Source: Elusimicrobiota bacterium (GTDB lineage Bacteria; Elusimicrobiota; Elusimicrobia; Elusimicrobiales; UBA9959). From it: 32,010 bases of DNA. Shown here piece by piece: positions 1 through 6,524 of the stretch (the first letter of the stretch is position 1; every line of letters starts with the position of its first letter). Location: the NCBI GenBank assembly GCA_026388125.1, contig JAPLKJ010000237.1:1-32010 (forward strand), in the 5' to 3' direction. A program made the position numbers and the translations under genes. Below the pieces are notes generated by a model, which saw nothing but the letters and a program-made list of their open reading frames with translations, was not told the DNA's origin and made no database searches.

Positions 1-84
1 GGTGAAGAAGTTCAGTGGGAACTGGATTCTCGCAAGCAACTGCACCTGCTCCGGCCGAATCTTAAAGAACAAAATAAAAAGTAG
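1..84 (+). CDS. AbrB/SpoVT-like small protein, 3' end only (IS passenger)
   Basis: Only the last 27 codons and the TAG stop are inside the window. The encoded tail (GEEVQWELDSRKQLHLLRPN...) is the same as the C-terminus of the complete 64-residue gene at 24719-24913, so this is the passenger gene of another copy of the same insertion sequence, in the opposite orientation. The family is a swapped-hairpin AbrB-type DNA-binding fold. The upstream part is lost at the window edge. Confidence 0.8.
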   Translation, partial: GEEVQWELDSRKQLHLLRPNLKEQNKK

Positions 85-107
85 ACAGGGGGTTTTTCAG
101 CGGAATC
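1..107 (+). mobile_element. IS1182-like element, partial copy (end with TIR)
   Basis: The segment ends with the 19-bp terminal inverted repeat at 89-107 (GGGGTTTTTCAGCGGAATC), identical to the end of the complete element at 24696-26780. It is inverted relative to that copy. Positions 9-107 are the reverse complement of 31912-32010, so the window begins and ends in copies of one element. Outside the TIR the flank (108-140) is a fragment of the interspersed repeat that ends in CATGCGG before a terminator hairpin. Confidence 0.85.
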
Positions 108-140
108 ACTTAATGATTATTTGTCAACAAGTCATGCGGA

Positions 141-169
141 ACCGCCGGGGAAGCCTGGCGGTTTTGTTT
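141..169 (+). terminator. Terminator-like hairpin, punctuation repeat copy 1
   Basis: A stem of ACCGCCGGG with a one-base mismatch (CCTGGCGGT) around a GAAG loop is followed by TTTTGTTT. It runs directly into the TAGAAT box of the acetyltransferase gene. Confidence 0.7.
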
Positions 170-171
170 GG

Positions 172-177
172 TAGAAT
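172..177 (+). promoter_or_regulatory. -10-like box TAGAAT, predicted leaderless start
   Basis: TAGAAT ends 6 nt before the ATG at 184, so a start site 6-7 nt downstream of the box would coincide with the start codon. No Shine-Dalgarno site is present and no good -35 is visible, because that region lies inside the terminator stem. Confidence 0.5.
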
Positions 178-183
178 AGGGAA

Positions 184-750
184 ATGAAAAGTATCCAGCT
201 GGAAACGGAACGGTTGCTGCTGCGGACGGTAAGAGAAGAGGACGTGCCGGCCATTTACGCGTACAGGTCCAGGGCCGACGTGGGCAAGTACCAGACCAGG
301 TACAGGCGCCTTGCGGATGCCAGGCGGCTCATCAAGCGGGTAAGGGGCATAGCGCTCAACACCCCCAACACGTGGCACCAGCTTGCCGTTATAGAAAAGA
401 GCGGCGGCGGCCTCATAGGGGACCTGGGGATACATTTCACCGGCAAGGAGAACCGGCAGGCGGAAATAGCGTACACTATCGCGCCCGAATACCAGGGCAA
501 GGGTTACGCCACCGAGGCGGTGCTCCGCATGATGGGGTTCCTGTTCGGCAAGCTGCGCAAACACAGGCTGGTAGCCACCGCGGACCCGCGCAATAAGAGC
601 TCGATAAAACTGATGGAGCGGGTTGGTATGCGCAGGGAGGCATATTTCAGGAAAAGCTTCTGGACCGGCACGGAGTGGACGGATGACGTCCTTTACGCGC
701 TGCTGAAAGAGGAGTGGCCCGTGATAAAAAATATAAAAAAGGGACGCTGA
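184..750 (+). CDS. GNAT N-acetyltransferase (RimJ/RimL type)
   Basis: A 188-residue single-domain acetyltransferase that would transfer acetyl from acetyl-CoA to an amine, perhaps a protein N-terminus or a small molecule. The N-terminus has the ETERLLLR...D strand typical of the Acetyltransf_3 group. The acetyl-CoA pyrophosphate loop is IAPEYQGKGYATEA (about residues 99-112). The C-terminal part has the N-x-x-S...L-x-x-x-G pattern (NKSSIKLMERVGMRREA). The ATG at 184 is 6 nt after TAGAAT and lacks an SD site, so a leaderless mRNA is likely. The TGA stop (748-750) lies inside an interspersed GGGACGCTGATGAC repeat, so the last residues (KKGR) probably derive from the repeat. The substrate cannot be told. 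Confidence 0.85.
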   Translation: MKSIQLETERLLLRTVREEDVPAIYAYRSRADVGKYQTRYRRLADARRLIKRVRGIALNTPNTWHQLAVIEKSGGGLIGDLGIHFTGKENRQAEIAYTIAPEYQGKGYATEAVLRMMGFLFGKLRKHRLVATADPRNKSSIKLMERVGMRREAYFRKSFWTGTEWTDDVLYALLKEEWPVIKNIKKGR

Positions 751-784
751 TGACTGAATGATTAATTATTGATAACCATTTTTA
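741..784 (+). repeat. GGGACGCTGATGAC-type interspersed repeat (half unit)
   Basis: GGGACGCTGATGACTGAATG followed by AT-rich sequence matches repeat units at 2804, 6433, 26782 (reverse) and 28104 (reverse). It supplies the stop codon of the acetyltransferase gene and leads into a degenerate terminator hairpin. Confidence 0.6.
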
Positions 785-814
785 ACTGCCGGGGAAGTTC
801 TGCGGTTTTGTTTT
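785..814 (+). terminator. Degenerate terminator hairpin, punctuation repeat copy 2
   Basis: CTGCCGGGGAAGTTCTGCGG followed by TTTTGTTTT. The stem is imperfect compared with the other copies, but the T-rich tail is kept. Confidence 0.45.
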
Positions 815-855
815 ATACAATATCAGGGTAAGGCAGGCGGGGAGACCATATGCTG
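802..855 (+). repeat. Terminator tail + TACAAT + leader repeat, copy 1
   Basis: This stretch matches 5160-5212 with one substitution and one single-base indel. It contains TATACAAT (814-821), a plausible -10, then TATCAGGGTAAG and ends in CATATGCTG. Both copies precede genes for small or secreted proteins, so terminator, promoter and 5' leader appear to move or be conserved as one block. Confidence 0.6.
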
Positions 856-1029
856 TTGATGACGTCAAGGTCTAAGCCCTTTCCCCAATTCGTCCTGGGC
901 CTTTTGGGGTAAAGCCGGAGGGTCAATTTGCCCTTACGCGGGCGGATAATATTAAGCATAATGTATACATATAAAAGCGGCCGGGCGGCGGCGGCCCGGG
1001 TGAGTTTCAGATCTTTACCGGAGACATTT

Positions 1030-2040
1030 GTGAAGATAAAACATTTTGTAATACTGTCGGCGGTTCTGCTGCCGGCTTCGTTTATTTTTATGAAAAAAGC
1101 GGCGCCGGTGCCTGGCGATCTGCGCGACGCTGTGGCCGATAACGCTTACGTGGCGCTGCATAATACCGGTTCAGAGGCGAGTGTGCCGGAGGTTCCGGCC
1201 CCCATGGCAACCTCGCGCTCCGAAGCCAAGTCCATTTACGGGACCGATGACCGCCTGGATTATTACGAGACCAGCGCCGCCATGAAAGAGTTGTCCAACT
1301 CCGTGGTCTCTCTCTGGTCCGCCAATGCCGTTACGATAGCCGGCAACAAGGCTTCTTTGCGCGTTACGCCTTTCGGAGCGTTCGCCCGTCTCTGCCCCGG
1401 GGAGAAGTTCGCCGAGCAGCCTATGGGCGCTCTCTGCTCCGGCACCCTGGTAGGCGACGATATCGTTATGACGGCCGGCCATTGCGTGACCAGCCGGGTC
1501 AAGTGCGCCGCCACAAAATTCGTGTTCGGCTACGTCCTTAAAAAAGCCGGCGATTATCCCGATTCAGTCCCGGCCGGCGACGTGTACAGCTGCAAGAATA
1601 TTATAGCCAGGGACCTGGACACGGTCTCCGATCCTGCGAACGGCGGGCCGGGGCCGGATTTCGCGCTGATAAAACTGGACAGGAAGGTTACGGGCCGCAG
1701 GCCGCTGCGGATAAACAGGAACTCCCGCCCGGCTAAAGGGAACAGGCTGTTCGTGATAGGCTACCCGGCCGGCTTGCCGCTCAAGGTGGCCCACAACGCC
1801 CGGGTGCTCGACGCTTCTCCCAGGTATTTTTTTAAGGCCGACCTGGACACTTTCGGCGGCAATTCCGGCAGCGCGGTGTTCAACGCCGAGACCAAACTTA
1901 TAGAAGGCATACTGGTGCGCGGAGGCAAGGACTTTGTGCTGACCCCGGCCGGCTGCAGAATAAACGCGGTGGCAGCGCAGACCGGCGCCAACGGCGAATC
2001 CGTAACCAAGATCTCCGTGCTGGACGAGTATATCCCCTAG
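1030..2040 (+). CDS. Secreted V8/trypsin-like serine protease
   Basis: A chymotrypsin-fold endopeptidase (family S1, V8-like group). I place the start at GTG 1030, because GGAG at 1020-1023 lies 6 nt upstream and the N-terminus is then a signal peptide or anchor (KIKHFVILSAVLLPASFIF). The open frame extends further upstream but without such features. With this start the protein has 336 residues. The triad is visible: His151 in VMTAGHC, Asp210 in GPDFALI and Ser279 in GGNSGSA. Cysteines near 137, 152, 159 and 188 could form disulfides. It should act outside the cytoplasm. The gene stands alone between a leader repeat and an inverted repeat at 2056. Cleavage specificity cannot be inferred. Confidence 0.85.
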   Translation: MKIKHFVILSAVLLPASFIFMKKAAPVPGDLRDAVADNAYVALHNTGSEASVPEVPAPMATSRSEAKSIYGTDDRLDYYETSAAMKELSNSVVSLWSANAVTIAGNKASLRVTPFGAFARLCPGEKFAEQPMGALCSGTLVGDDIVMTAGHCVTSRVKCAATKFVFGYVLKKAGDYPDSVPAGDVYSCKNIIARDLDTVSDPANGGPGPDFALIKLDRKVTGRRPLRINRNSRPAKGNRLFVIGYPAGLPLKVAHNARVLDASPRYFFKADLDTFGGNSGSAVFNAETKLIEGILVRGGKDFVLTPAGCRINAVAAQTGANGESVTKISVLDEYIP

Positions 2041-2055
2041 GCCTTGAGGGGAAGA

Positions 2056-2142
2056 TAGGGGACGTATTTGACTAATTGACTATTTATCAACCGGATGCCA
2101 TAAGGTCTCCTGAATTAGTCAAATAATCAAATACGTCCCCTA
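2056..2142. repeat. MITE-like inverted repeat GGGGACGTATTTGACTAATT, copy 1
   Basis: An approximately 86-bp unit. The left arm TAGGGGACGTATTTGACTAA is answered by TCAAATACGTCCCCTA on the right, with central GGATGCCATAAGGTCTCC. The copy at 4278-4364 is nearly identical. A half copy lies at 13153-13194 and a degenerate reverse copy at 30917-30990. It has no coding capacity and would fold into a long hairpin if transcribed. Confidence 0.8.
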
Positions 2143-2167
2143 CGCCTAATTACTGGGGGATAAACTG

Positions 2168-2803
2168 ATGAATAAGATCATATTGACGACTTTTAGTGCA
2201 GCCATGCTTTTTGCGCCGGCGGCGGTACGGGCGCAGGACGATAAAGGCAAAATGTCGCGTGAACAGGCGGAACATTTCGCAAAAACGATCACGGAGTTTT
2301 CCGTGAACGGCGTGGTGCGGCCCTCGCTGAACAAAGTAATGGACAACGCCTCCGCCTGCGCCTGGGCGCTTTGGGATCTTACTAATGACCTGTCCGCCCG
2401 GCTGAAGGCCGGAAAAGAGCCCGAGCCGGACGCGGAATTTGTTGAAACCAATATCCGTTTACGGATGCGTAACGATTACGGCAAGCTTTGCTCCAAGTTC
2501 GCGGGCAACTGCAAGGAATATCCCGGAGACGCCGAGTTCGCCAAAGCCACGCAATACGCCTCTAAGGACATAAGGGCCTATGTGGCCGGGTTTAAGACTG
2601 CCCAGAATTTCGCGAAAAAACCGCACCGGGGCAAGATAGAGAATTTTCTGGAAAGCGCGCGGGAACGCGCGATGTTTTCTCTGATGATGACCCATAATAC
2701 CAGTATTCAGGCCACGCCGCCGACACCGGAGGAGGCCAGATATCTCCAGTTAGCCCTTGAAAAGAAACAGGGCGATAAGTTTTCATTCCCGCCCTGGCCG
2801 TAG
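2168..2803 (+). CDS. Hypothetical exported protein
   Basis: A 211-residue protein that I do not recognise. A clear signal peptide (MNKIILTTFSAAMLFAPAAVRA) predicts cleavage after residue 22, so it is periplasmic or secreted. The mature part is mainly alpha-helical and charged, with three cysteines near residues 64, 109 and 115 and no known catalytic motif. The ATG at 2168 has a good ribosome site (GGGGGAT, about 2154-2160). The gene is flanked by an inverted repeat upstream and a GGGGACGCTGATGAC repeat plus terminator downstream, so it is probably monocistronic. Confidence 0.7.
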   Translation: MNKIILTTFSAAMLFAPAAVRAQDDKGKMSREQAEHFAKTITEFSVNGVVRPSLNKVMDNASACAWALWDLTNDLSARLKAGKEPEPDAEFVETNIRLRMRNDYGKLCSKFAGNCKEYPGDAEFAKATQYASKDIRAYVAGFKTAQNFAKKPHRGKIENFLESARERAMFSLMMTHNTSIQATPPTPEEARYLQLALEKKQGDKFSFPPWP

Positions 2804-2850
2804 GAGGGGACGCTGATGACGTTATGACTGTTTATTAACAAGTCATGCGG
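2804..2850 (+). repeat. GGGGACGCTGATGAC-type interspersed repeat
   Basis: GGGGACGCTGATGACGTTAT then GACTGTTTATTAACAAGTCATGCGG. It leads without a gap into terminator copy 3, the same arrangement as at 108-169, 6433-6510 and 8184-8253. Confidence 0.65.
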
Positions 2851-2881
2851 AACCGCCGGGAAAACCCGGCGGTTTTGTTTT
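2851..2881 (+). terminator. Terminator hairpin, punctuation repeat copy 3
   Basis: A perfect stem AACCGCCGGG/CCCGGCGGTT with an AAAA loop, followed by TTTGTTTT. It is placed 48 nt after the stop of the exported protein gene. Confidence 0.75.
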
Positions 2882-2993
2882 GTGAGGAAGTGAGTGGCAG
2901 GGCCACAAGGAACTAAAGCTGGCATCAATTTGTGATACTCTCTGACTTTAAGCAGGGGCCTTTGCTTCTGGTTATGAGCCGGCGAAAGATCTC

Positions 2994-3022
2994 TTGACAT
3001 TGAAATCGGCCGGCTGTACACT
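2994..3022 (+). promoter_or_regulatory. Sigma-70-type promoter (TTGACA-17-TACACT)
   Basis: TTGACA at 2994-2999, a 17-bp spacer and TGTACACT with -10 hexamer 3017-3022 (TG directly before it). Transcription would begin near 3029, giving a short leader that contains AGGA before the metalloprotease start. This is the best canonical promoter in the window. Confidence 0.7.
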
Positions 3023-3046
3023 ACTGTTGACGTTTCAGGAATGATT

Positions 3047-4195
3047 ATGACAGCCGCAAAAACCCTGTTAGCCGCGTTCTTGGCCGTCTTTGCCGCGGCT
3101 TTTTATTCCGTCCGTCCCGGACTGGCCACCGCGCCGGCCGTTCCGGCGGAAGACCGGGGCCGCGAAGTTATAGATACCCCCTTCGCAACCTCTTCCGGGG
3201 GGTCTCGCGCTATTCTGCGTATCAGCAAAAGCGAGGGCCTTTGGAACTTTATGTGCGCGCTCACCGGCCGGGAGGAGGGGGATCAGCGCGACTTGGCGGC
3301 ATTATTCGACAAAAGCCGGTTCAACACCGCGGACTTCACGGCCCAGTTCAACCTCTATAGCGGCGTGTGCCGGACCCCGGAGCTTTGGAGCAAGGTTTCC
3401 ATGGCCGCGGCGAAAGCGGACGGGCTTGCCGGCTTTTACCGAACACTCCCGCGGGCTTTAGCCCGGTCTTCCGCCGACCCCGCGGCGGCTGCGCGCAAGG
3501 CCGAAGCTATACGGGGGGCCCTTTCCCGGTTCGCTCCGGTTTACGAGGAGCTCGTCTGGGCTCCCTCGCTGGACAAGATCAGAGCGGTTCAGGGCAAACT
3601 TGCCGGCCTTTCGCGGGAAACGGATTTTTCCGCGCTTTATTCTAGCGCGGCGGCCTTCTACCGTTCCTCCTATAAAGGCCCGCTGCTGGTAGTCCTTGTG
3701 CCTGTGCCGGGCGGCGGCGGCGGCTCCCAGCCGCTGCTGGAAAACATTTTCTTCTTCGAGATCCCGCTATACGAACGCAGTCTGGACCCCGGGCAACTGG
3801 CCAGTTCCTACGGCGTGATCTTCCACGAAATGTGCCACATGCTCTACGCGCACAAAGACGCGGCGGTTGAAAGGAAGATCGCCGGGATCGCGGGCGAAAA
3901 GCGGGGTTCCGACTGGGCGGTCAACGAAGCGCTCGCTATTTCCGCGGGCATGTGGGCGGAGCGTAAACTCTCGGGAGGCGCGCGGATCTGGAACGAGAAC
4001 TGCGGTTACGACGCGCGCACCTGCGCCTATGCGAAGGCGCTTTATCCGCTGGTCGCCCAATATCTGGACGCGGCCCGTCATATGGACGGGGAGTTTTTCT
4101 CGTTCGCCGGACAACAATACCGCCTGCTTCCGCTCCCGGCCGGGGAAGAGACCCCTTCCGAAGGAACGCGGCCCAAGCCATCTTTTCTCCGTTGA
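3047..4195 (+). CDS. Exported gluzincin-like zinc metalloprotease, family unassigned
   Basis: A 382-residue protein with an N-terminal hydrophobic export signal. I chose the ATG at 3047 over the ATG at 3041 because AGGA (3037-3040) is then 6 nt away. The motif HEMCH (residues 260-264) in GVIFHEMCHMLYAH is a zinc-binding HExxH with Glu261 as general base. A downstream NEALAIS (Glu295) is a candidate third ligand, as in gluzincins. A Gly-rich loop (PGGGGGS, near 220) precedes it. Four cysteines (near 70, 108, 318, 325) could form disulfides. A strong promoter lies just upstream. I cannot name the family, and the N-terminal 200 residues are unfamiliar helical sequence. Confidence 0.65.
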   Translation: MTAAKTLLAAFLAVFAAAFYSVRPGLATAPAVPAEDRGREVIDTPFATSSGGSRAILRISKSEGLWNFMCALTGREEGDQRDLAALFDKSRFNTADFTAQFNLYSGVCRTPELWSKVSMAAAKADGLAGFYRTLPRALARSSADPAAAARKAEAIRGALSRFAPVYEELVWAPSLDKIRAVQGKLAGLSRETDFSALYSSAAAFYRSSYKGPLLVVLVPVPGGGGGSQPLLENIFFFEIPLYERSLDPGQLASSYGVIFHEMCHMLYAHKDAAVERKIAGIAGEKRGSDWAVNEALAISAGMWAERKLSGGARIWNENCGYDARTCAYAKALYPLVAQYLDAARHMDGEFFSFAGQQYRLLPLPAGEETPSEGTRPKPSFLR

Positions 4196-4238
4196 GGGCC
4201 GCGGAAAGCTTCCTGCCGTATTTACGGCGCGCATGCGT

Positions 4239-4264
4239 AACCGCCGGCAAGCCGGTTCTGTTTT
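4239..4264 (+). terminator. Short terminator hairpin, punctuation repeat copy 4
   Basis: A shortened stem CCGGC-AA-GCCGG followed by TTCTGTTTT. It lies between the metalloprotease gene and the second MITE-like repeat, at the convergent end of the TetR gene. Confidence 0.5.
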
Positions 4265-4277
4265 GGTAGGGGAAAGA

Positions 4278-4364
4278 TGGGGGACGTATTTGACTAATTG
4301 ACTATTTATCAACAGGATGCCAGAAGGTCTCCTGAATTAGTCAATTAGTCAAATACGTCCCCTA
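4278..4364. repeat. MITE-like inverted repeat GGGGACGTATTTGACTAATT, copy 2
   Basis: Nearly identical to 2056-2142, but with better pairing: the right arm reads TAGTCAATTAGTCAAATACG, an exact complement of the left. It occupies the gap between two convergent genes. Confidence 0.8.
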
Positions 4365-4371
4365 TTAGAAG

Positions 4372-5004
4372 TTACGGCCGGGTCGGCTGCCCGTCGTAAT
4401 TCGTCAGCGCGATGATCACCTTCATCCACACAGCTTCCAGCTCGGATTCCTTAACGCTGCCTTCCGGGGCGGCCGCCGCGTAAAGCATGGCGCCGAACAG
4501 GCTGTGATGCAGGAGCTCCGCTATGGTGGCGGGATCGCTGGTGAAATGGAACATCCCCTCGCGTTTTCCGGCCATCAGGTGCTTCAGTATCCTTTGCCGC
4601 CCGCCGGCCGTCATCTGGTCGAACGTGTCGGCAAATTCCTTCCTGCGGCCGGCCAGGTAATAGAGGAGTATCAGTATCTGGGCCTCGGCTCCCCGGTTGC
4701 GCAGCGCCCAGACGACGTTCCCCACGCAGTGCCTCAGCAGGCGGTACCCGGCGTCGTCGCCGCTGCTGATGAGCCCGTCCACTACGGCGTGGTTGTGCCG
4801 GATGATGGTCTGTACCATCTCGTGCATCAAGGCGTTCTTGTTGGGGAAGTGGCACAGGACTTCCGCTTCGCTCACTCCAAGTTCATCGGCCAGCATCTTG
4901 AAAGTGGTTTCAGTAAAGCCGTGCTTGGCCACTAATTTTATGGCGGCTTCGGCGGCTTTCTCGCTGGTGCAGGAGCTCTTGTCGGTTCCGGTTCTTTTAG
5001 CCAT
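4372..5004 (-). CDS. TetR/AcrR-family transcriptional regulator
   Basis: A 210-residue one-component repressor-type protein. The N-terminal helix-turn-helix spans about residues 14-62 (AAIKLVAKHGFTETTFKMLADELGVSEAEVLCHFPNKNALMHEM), the classic TetR layout; the helical C-terminal half would bind a ligand and dimerise. The true start is the ATG at 5004. An in-frame TTG at 5010 lies in the 6-nt gap between the -10 box and the ATG and is unlikely to be used. The promoter TTTACA-17-TAGAAT (5039 to 5011) ends exactly 6 nt before this ATG, so the mRNA should be leaderless. The gene stands alone, so its targets are unknown. It could control itself or the divergent downstream gene at 5286. Confidence 0.85.
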   Translation of the reverse strand: MAKRTGTDKSSCTSEKAAEAAIKLVAKHGFTETTFKMLADELGVSEAEVLCHFPNKNALMHEMVQTIIRHNHAVVDGLISSGDDAGYRLLRHCVGNVVWALRNRGAEAQILILLYYLAGRRKEFADTFDQMTAGGRQRILKHLMAGKREGMFHFTSDPATIAELLHHSLFGAMLYAAAAPEGSVKESELEAVWMKVIIALTNYDGQPTRP

Positions 5005-5010
5005 ATTCAA

Positions 5011-5039
5011 ATTCTAGCTAACTCCGGATTTAATGTAAA
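5011..5039 (-). promoter_or_regulatory. Promoter TTTACA-17-TAGAAT of the TetR gene
   Basis: Read on the minus strand, TTTACA (5039-5034) and TAGAAT (5016-5011) are separated by 17 bp. The ATG follows 6 nt later. This is the clearest case with both -35 and -10 supporting a leaderless transcript. Confidence 0.65.
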
Positions 5040-5144
5040 CATCAATAGACCCGCCCTCGCCCGAAGACTGACCGGCTAGGCGGGATAGGGGACGTATTTG
5101 AAGGGGTTATGGGGGCAGTATATTTAATTAATGTTTGTTTAATC

Positions 5145-5172
5145 CGTCCGGGAAGCCCGGCGGTTTTGTTTT
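5145..5172 (+). terminator. Terminator-like hairpin, punctuation repeat copy 5
   Basis: A truncated left arm (CGTCCGGG) with an intact right arm (CCCGGCGG) and TTTTGTTTT. It continues into the second copy of the TACAAT leader repeat. Confidence 0.5.
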
Positions 5173-5212
5173 ATACAATATCAGGGTAAGACAGGCGGGG
5201 AGCCATATGCTG
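5160..5212 (+). repeat. Terminator tail + TACAAT + leader repeat, copy 2
   Basis: Matches 802-855. TACAAT at 5174-5179 is the likely -10 for the gene at 5286, giving a leader of about 100 nt that ends with an AGGAGA ribosome site. Confidence 0.6.
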
Positions 5213-5285
5213 ATCATGAATAATCTGTCCTTTAGGTCAAGGAAACTGCGGGTGGGCCTGCACTGACACCCGAGAGGAGATCCGA

Positions 5286-5807
5286 ATGAAAATAATACTT
5301 TTATCTGCCGTCGTCGCCGCGTTTTGCGCCTGCTACGGGAAGGGCGTAGAAAAGGCCGGCGCGATAACGCTGCAGGCGTATCCGGCGGTGGAAGGCGCTG
5401 CGGGAAATAGGGACTGTAAGGATTTCCTCGGCCGATGCATGCTCTTCCAGACCGAAAAGCCTTTATTCGAATTGAGCGGCTTCCGGTTCAGGGCCCGGCC
5501 AAGAGGCTCGGAGGACAGACATAATCAGCTGGAGATCTTTCTGGCCGCGGAGCAGACGGCGGCTTTCGAGGCCATACCCGGGAAATTTATAGGCGGGGGG
5601 AAACGGCTGGCGCTCGTTTACCAGGGCAGAATACTGCATGCCCCCAAGTTAAAGGCAAAGATAAAGGCGGATTCCGTTACGATAGATTTCTGCAACGCGC
5701 ACGTGTACGAGTTGCTCCTGGCGAGCCTGCGCGGGAAAACTCCACCGGGTTATAATTTCAGCGAAGATAAAGCCTGGAACATGTGCGACCCGGTCTCCGA
5801 GAATTAA
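5286..5807 (+). CDS. Small exported protein with a SecD P1-head-like domain
   Basis: A 173-residue protein with an N-terminal hydrophobic export signal (MKIILLSAVVAAFCACYGKG); the FCAC could be a weak lipobox. The central part (about residues 75-155) resembles the P1 head of the Sec translocase subunit SecD: AFEAIPGKFIGGGKRLALVYQ, then GRILHAPKLKAKI, then a short strand and LLLASLRGKTPPG. In SecD that domain sits in a multi-pass membrane protein; here it is alone. The role is unknown, perhaps an extracytoplasmic binding module. AGGAGA (5275-5280) with a 5-nt spacer fixes the start. The assignment comes from motif order only. Confidence 0.55.
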   Translation: MKIILLSAVVAAFCACYGKGVEKAGAITLQAYPAVEGAAGNRDCKDFLGRCMLFQTEKPLFELSGFRFRARPRGSEDRHNQLEIFLAAEQTAAFEAIPGKFIGGGKRLALVYQGRILHAPKLKAKIKADSVTIDFCNAHVYELLLASLRGKTPPGYNFSEDKAWNMCDPVSEN

Positions 5808-5841
5808 AACATATGAACATATGGGACGCTGATGATTTTAT

Positions 5842-5859
5842 GATTCCGCTGAAAAACCC
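5842..5859 (+). mobile_element. Solo end of the IS1182-like element (relic)
   Basis: GATTCCGCTGAAAAACCC matches 18 of the 19 TIR bases of the IS at 24696-26780. It is followed by unrelated sequence rather than the element interior. It is preceded by GGGACGCTGATGATTTTA, the interspersed repeat that also flanks other copies. A deletion or decay scar is likely. Confidence 0.65.
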
Positions 5860-5966
5860 TTCTTTCAAAAAAACGATTTCAAAAAAGATCATCGAAACAT
5901 CTTGCCCAATTTCGGTTGGCAGGAATTGCCGGGTAAGGTAAACGGAACGGTTGCTGCTGCGCGGAA

Positions 5967-5995
5967 AAAGGTGCCAGGAGACTTTTTTTTGCCAG
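5967..5995. repeat. Imperfect palindrome AAAAAGGTGCCAGGAGACTTTTTT
   Basis: A near-palindromic motif of A-tract, GGTGCCAGGAGAC and T-tract. A diverged copy lies at about 14564-14590 (AAAAGGTCCCGGGAGAGTTTTT). Its function is unknown. Confidence 0.45.
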
Positions 5996-6016
5996 GGGTT
6001 TCAGGATTAAGCTTTT

Positions 6017-6406
6017 ATGTCAAATCAAAAGAAAATTAAATTAAAAATGCCATGCGGCGGGATTATAGATTTGGAGCGGAAGGACCACCGGGATCCGACA
6101 GCTGTCTGCTCACTGGGGTGTTTTCACACGCCAGAGGAAATCCTCGGCGCTTTGGCGGCCTTAAGAGGCCCTTTGCTGAAGCCTTTCGATCTACTGCTTG
6201 TGCTGGTATGCCTTCCTCTTCTAGCCGGACTTGTATTGCTGGATAGTAATAACACTGTAAACATCTTTGGCCGCCATTGGAATTTTAAAAACTACCATTT
6301 TTTTATTTGGGATTGGACCATCATAGAAATAGGAGTGATTGTTATGATGCTTATATTTCTTATCAGGATCTTTATGAATCGACGGATCGACAAGGTTGAA
6401 AATTAG
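6017..6406 (+). CDS. Hypothetical membrane protein with two TM segments
   Basis: A 129-residue protein that I do not recognise. The N-terminal 50 residues are soluble and contain three cysteines and two histidines (MPCGG, VCSLGCFHTP), which might bind metal. Two hydrophobic segments follow, at about residues 57-75 (PFDLLLVLVCLPLLAGLVLL) and 100-120 (IIEIGVIVMMLIFLIRIF), separated by an aromatic-rich loop. Base composition is more AT-rich than in neighbouring genes. The ribosome site is weak (AGGA about 10 nt upstream of ATG). Confidence 0.55.
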   Translation: MSNQKKIKLKMPCGGIIDLERKDHRDPTAVCSLGCFHTPEEILGALAALRGPLLKPFDLLLVLVCLPLLAGLVLLDSNNTVNIFGRHWNFKNYHFFIWDWTIIEIGVIVMMLIFLIRIFMNRRIDKVEN

Positions 6407-6432
6407 CATGTCTAATGACAATAGGGGGATAG

Positions 6433-6480
6433 AGGACGCTGATGACGGTGTGCGGTCATATTTACTGTCAAGCCATGCGG
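6433..6480 (+). repeat. GGACGCTGATGAC-type interspersed repeat
   Basis: GAGGACGCTGATGACGGTGT leading to CAAGCCATGCGG, directly followed by a terminator hairpin as at 2804-2881. Confidence 0.55.
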
Positions 6481-6510
6481 AACCGCCGGAGAAACCCGGC
6501 GGTTTTGTTT
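6481..6510 (+). terminator. Terminator hairpin, punctuation repeat copy 6
   Basis: The stem AACCGCCGG...CCGGCGGTT encloses AGAAAC, followed by TTTGTTT. TAGAAT begins 2 nt later. Confidence 0.7.
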
Positions 6511-6511
6511 G

Positions 6512-6517
6512 TAGAAT
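6512..6517 (+). promoter_or_regulatory. -10-like box TAGAAT, predicted leaderless start
   Basis: The box ends 7 nt before ATG 6525 (an in-frame ATG also lies at 6519). No SD site is possible in this gap. Confidence 0.5.
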
Positions 6518-6524
6518 TATGGGC

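Noticed and set aside
5005-5010. TTG start two codons upstream of the TetR ATG
   Set aside because: It lies in the 6-nt gap between the -10 box and the ATG, upstream of the predicted transcription start.
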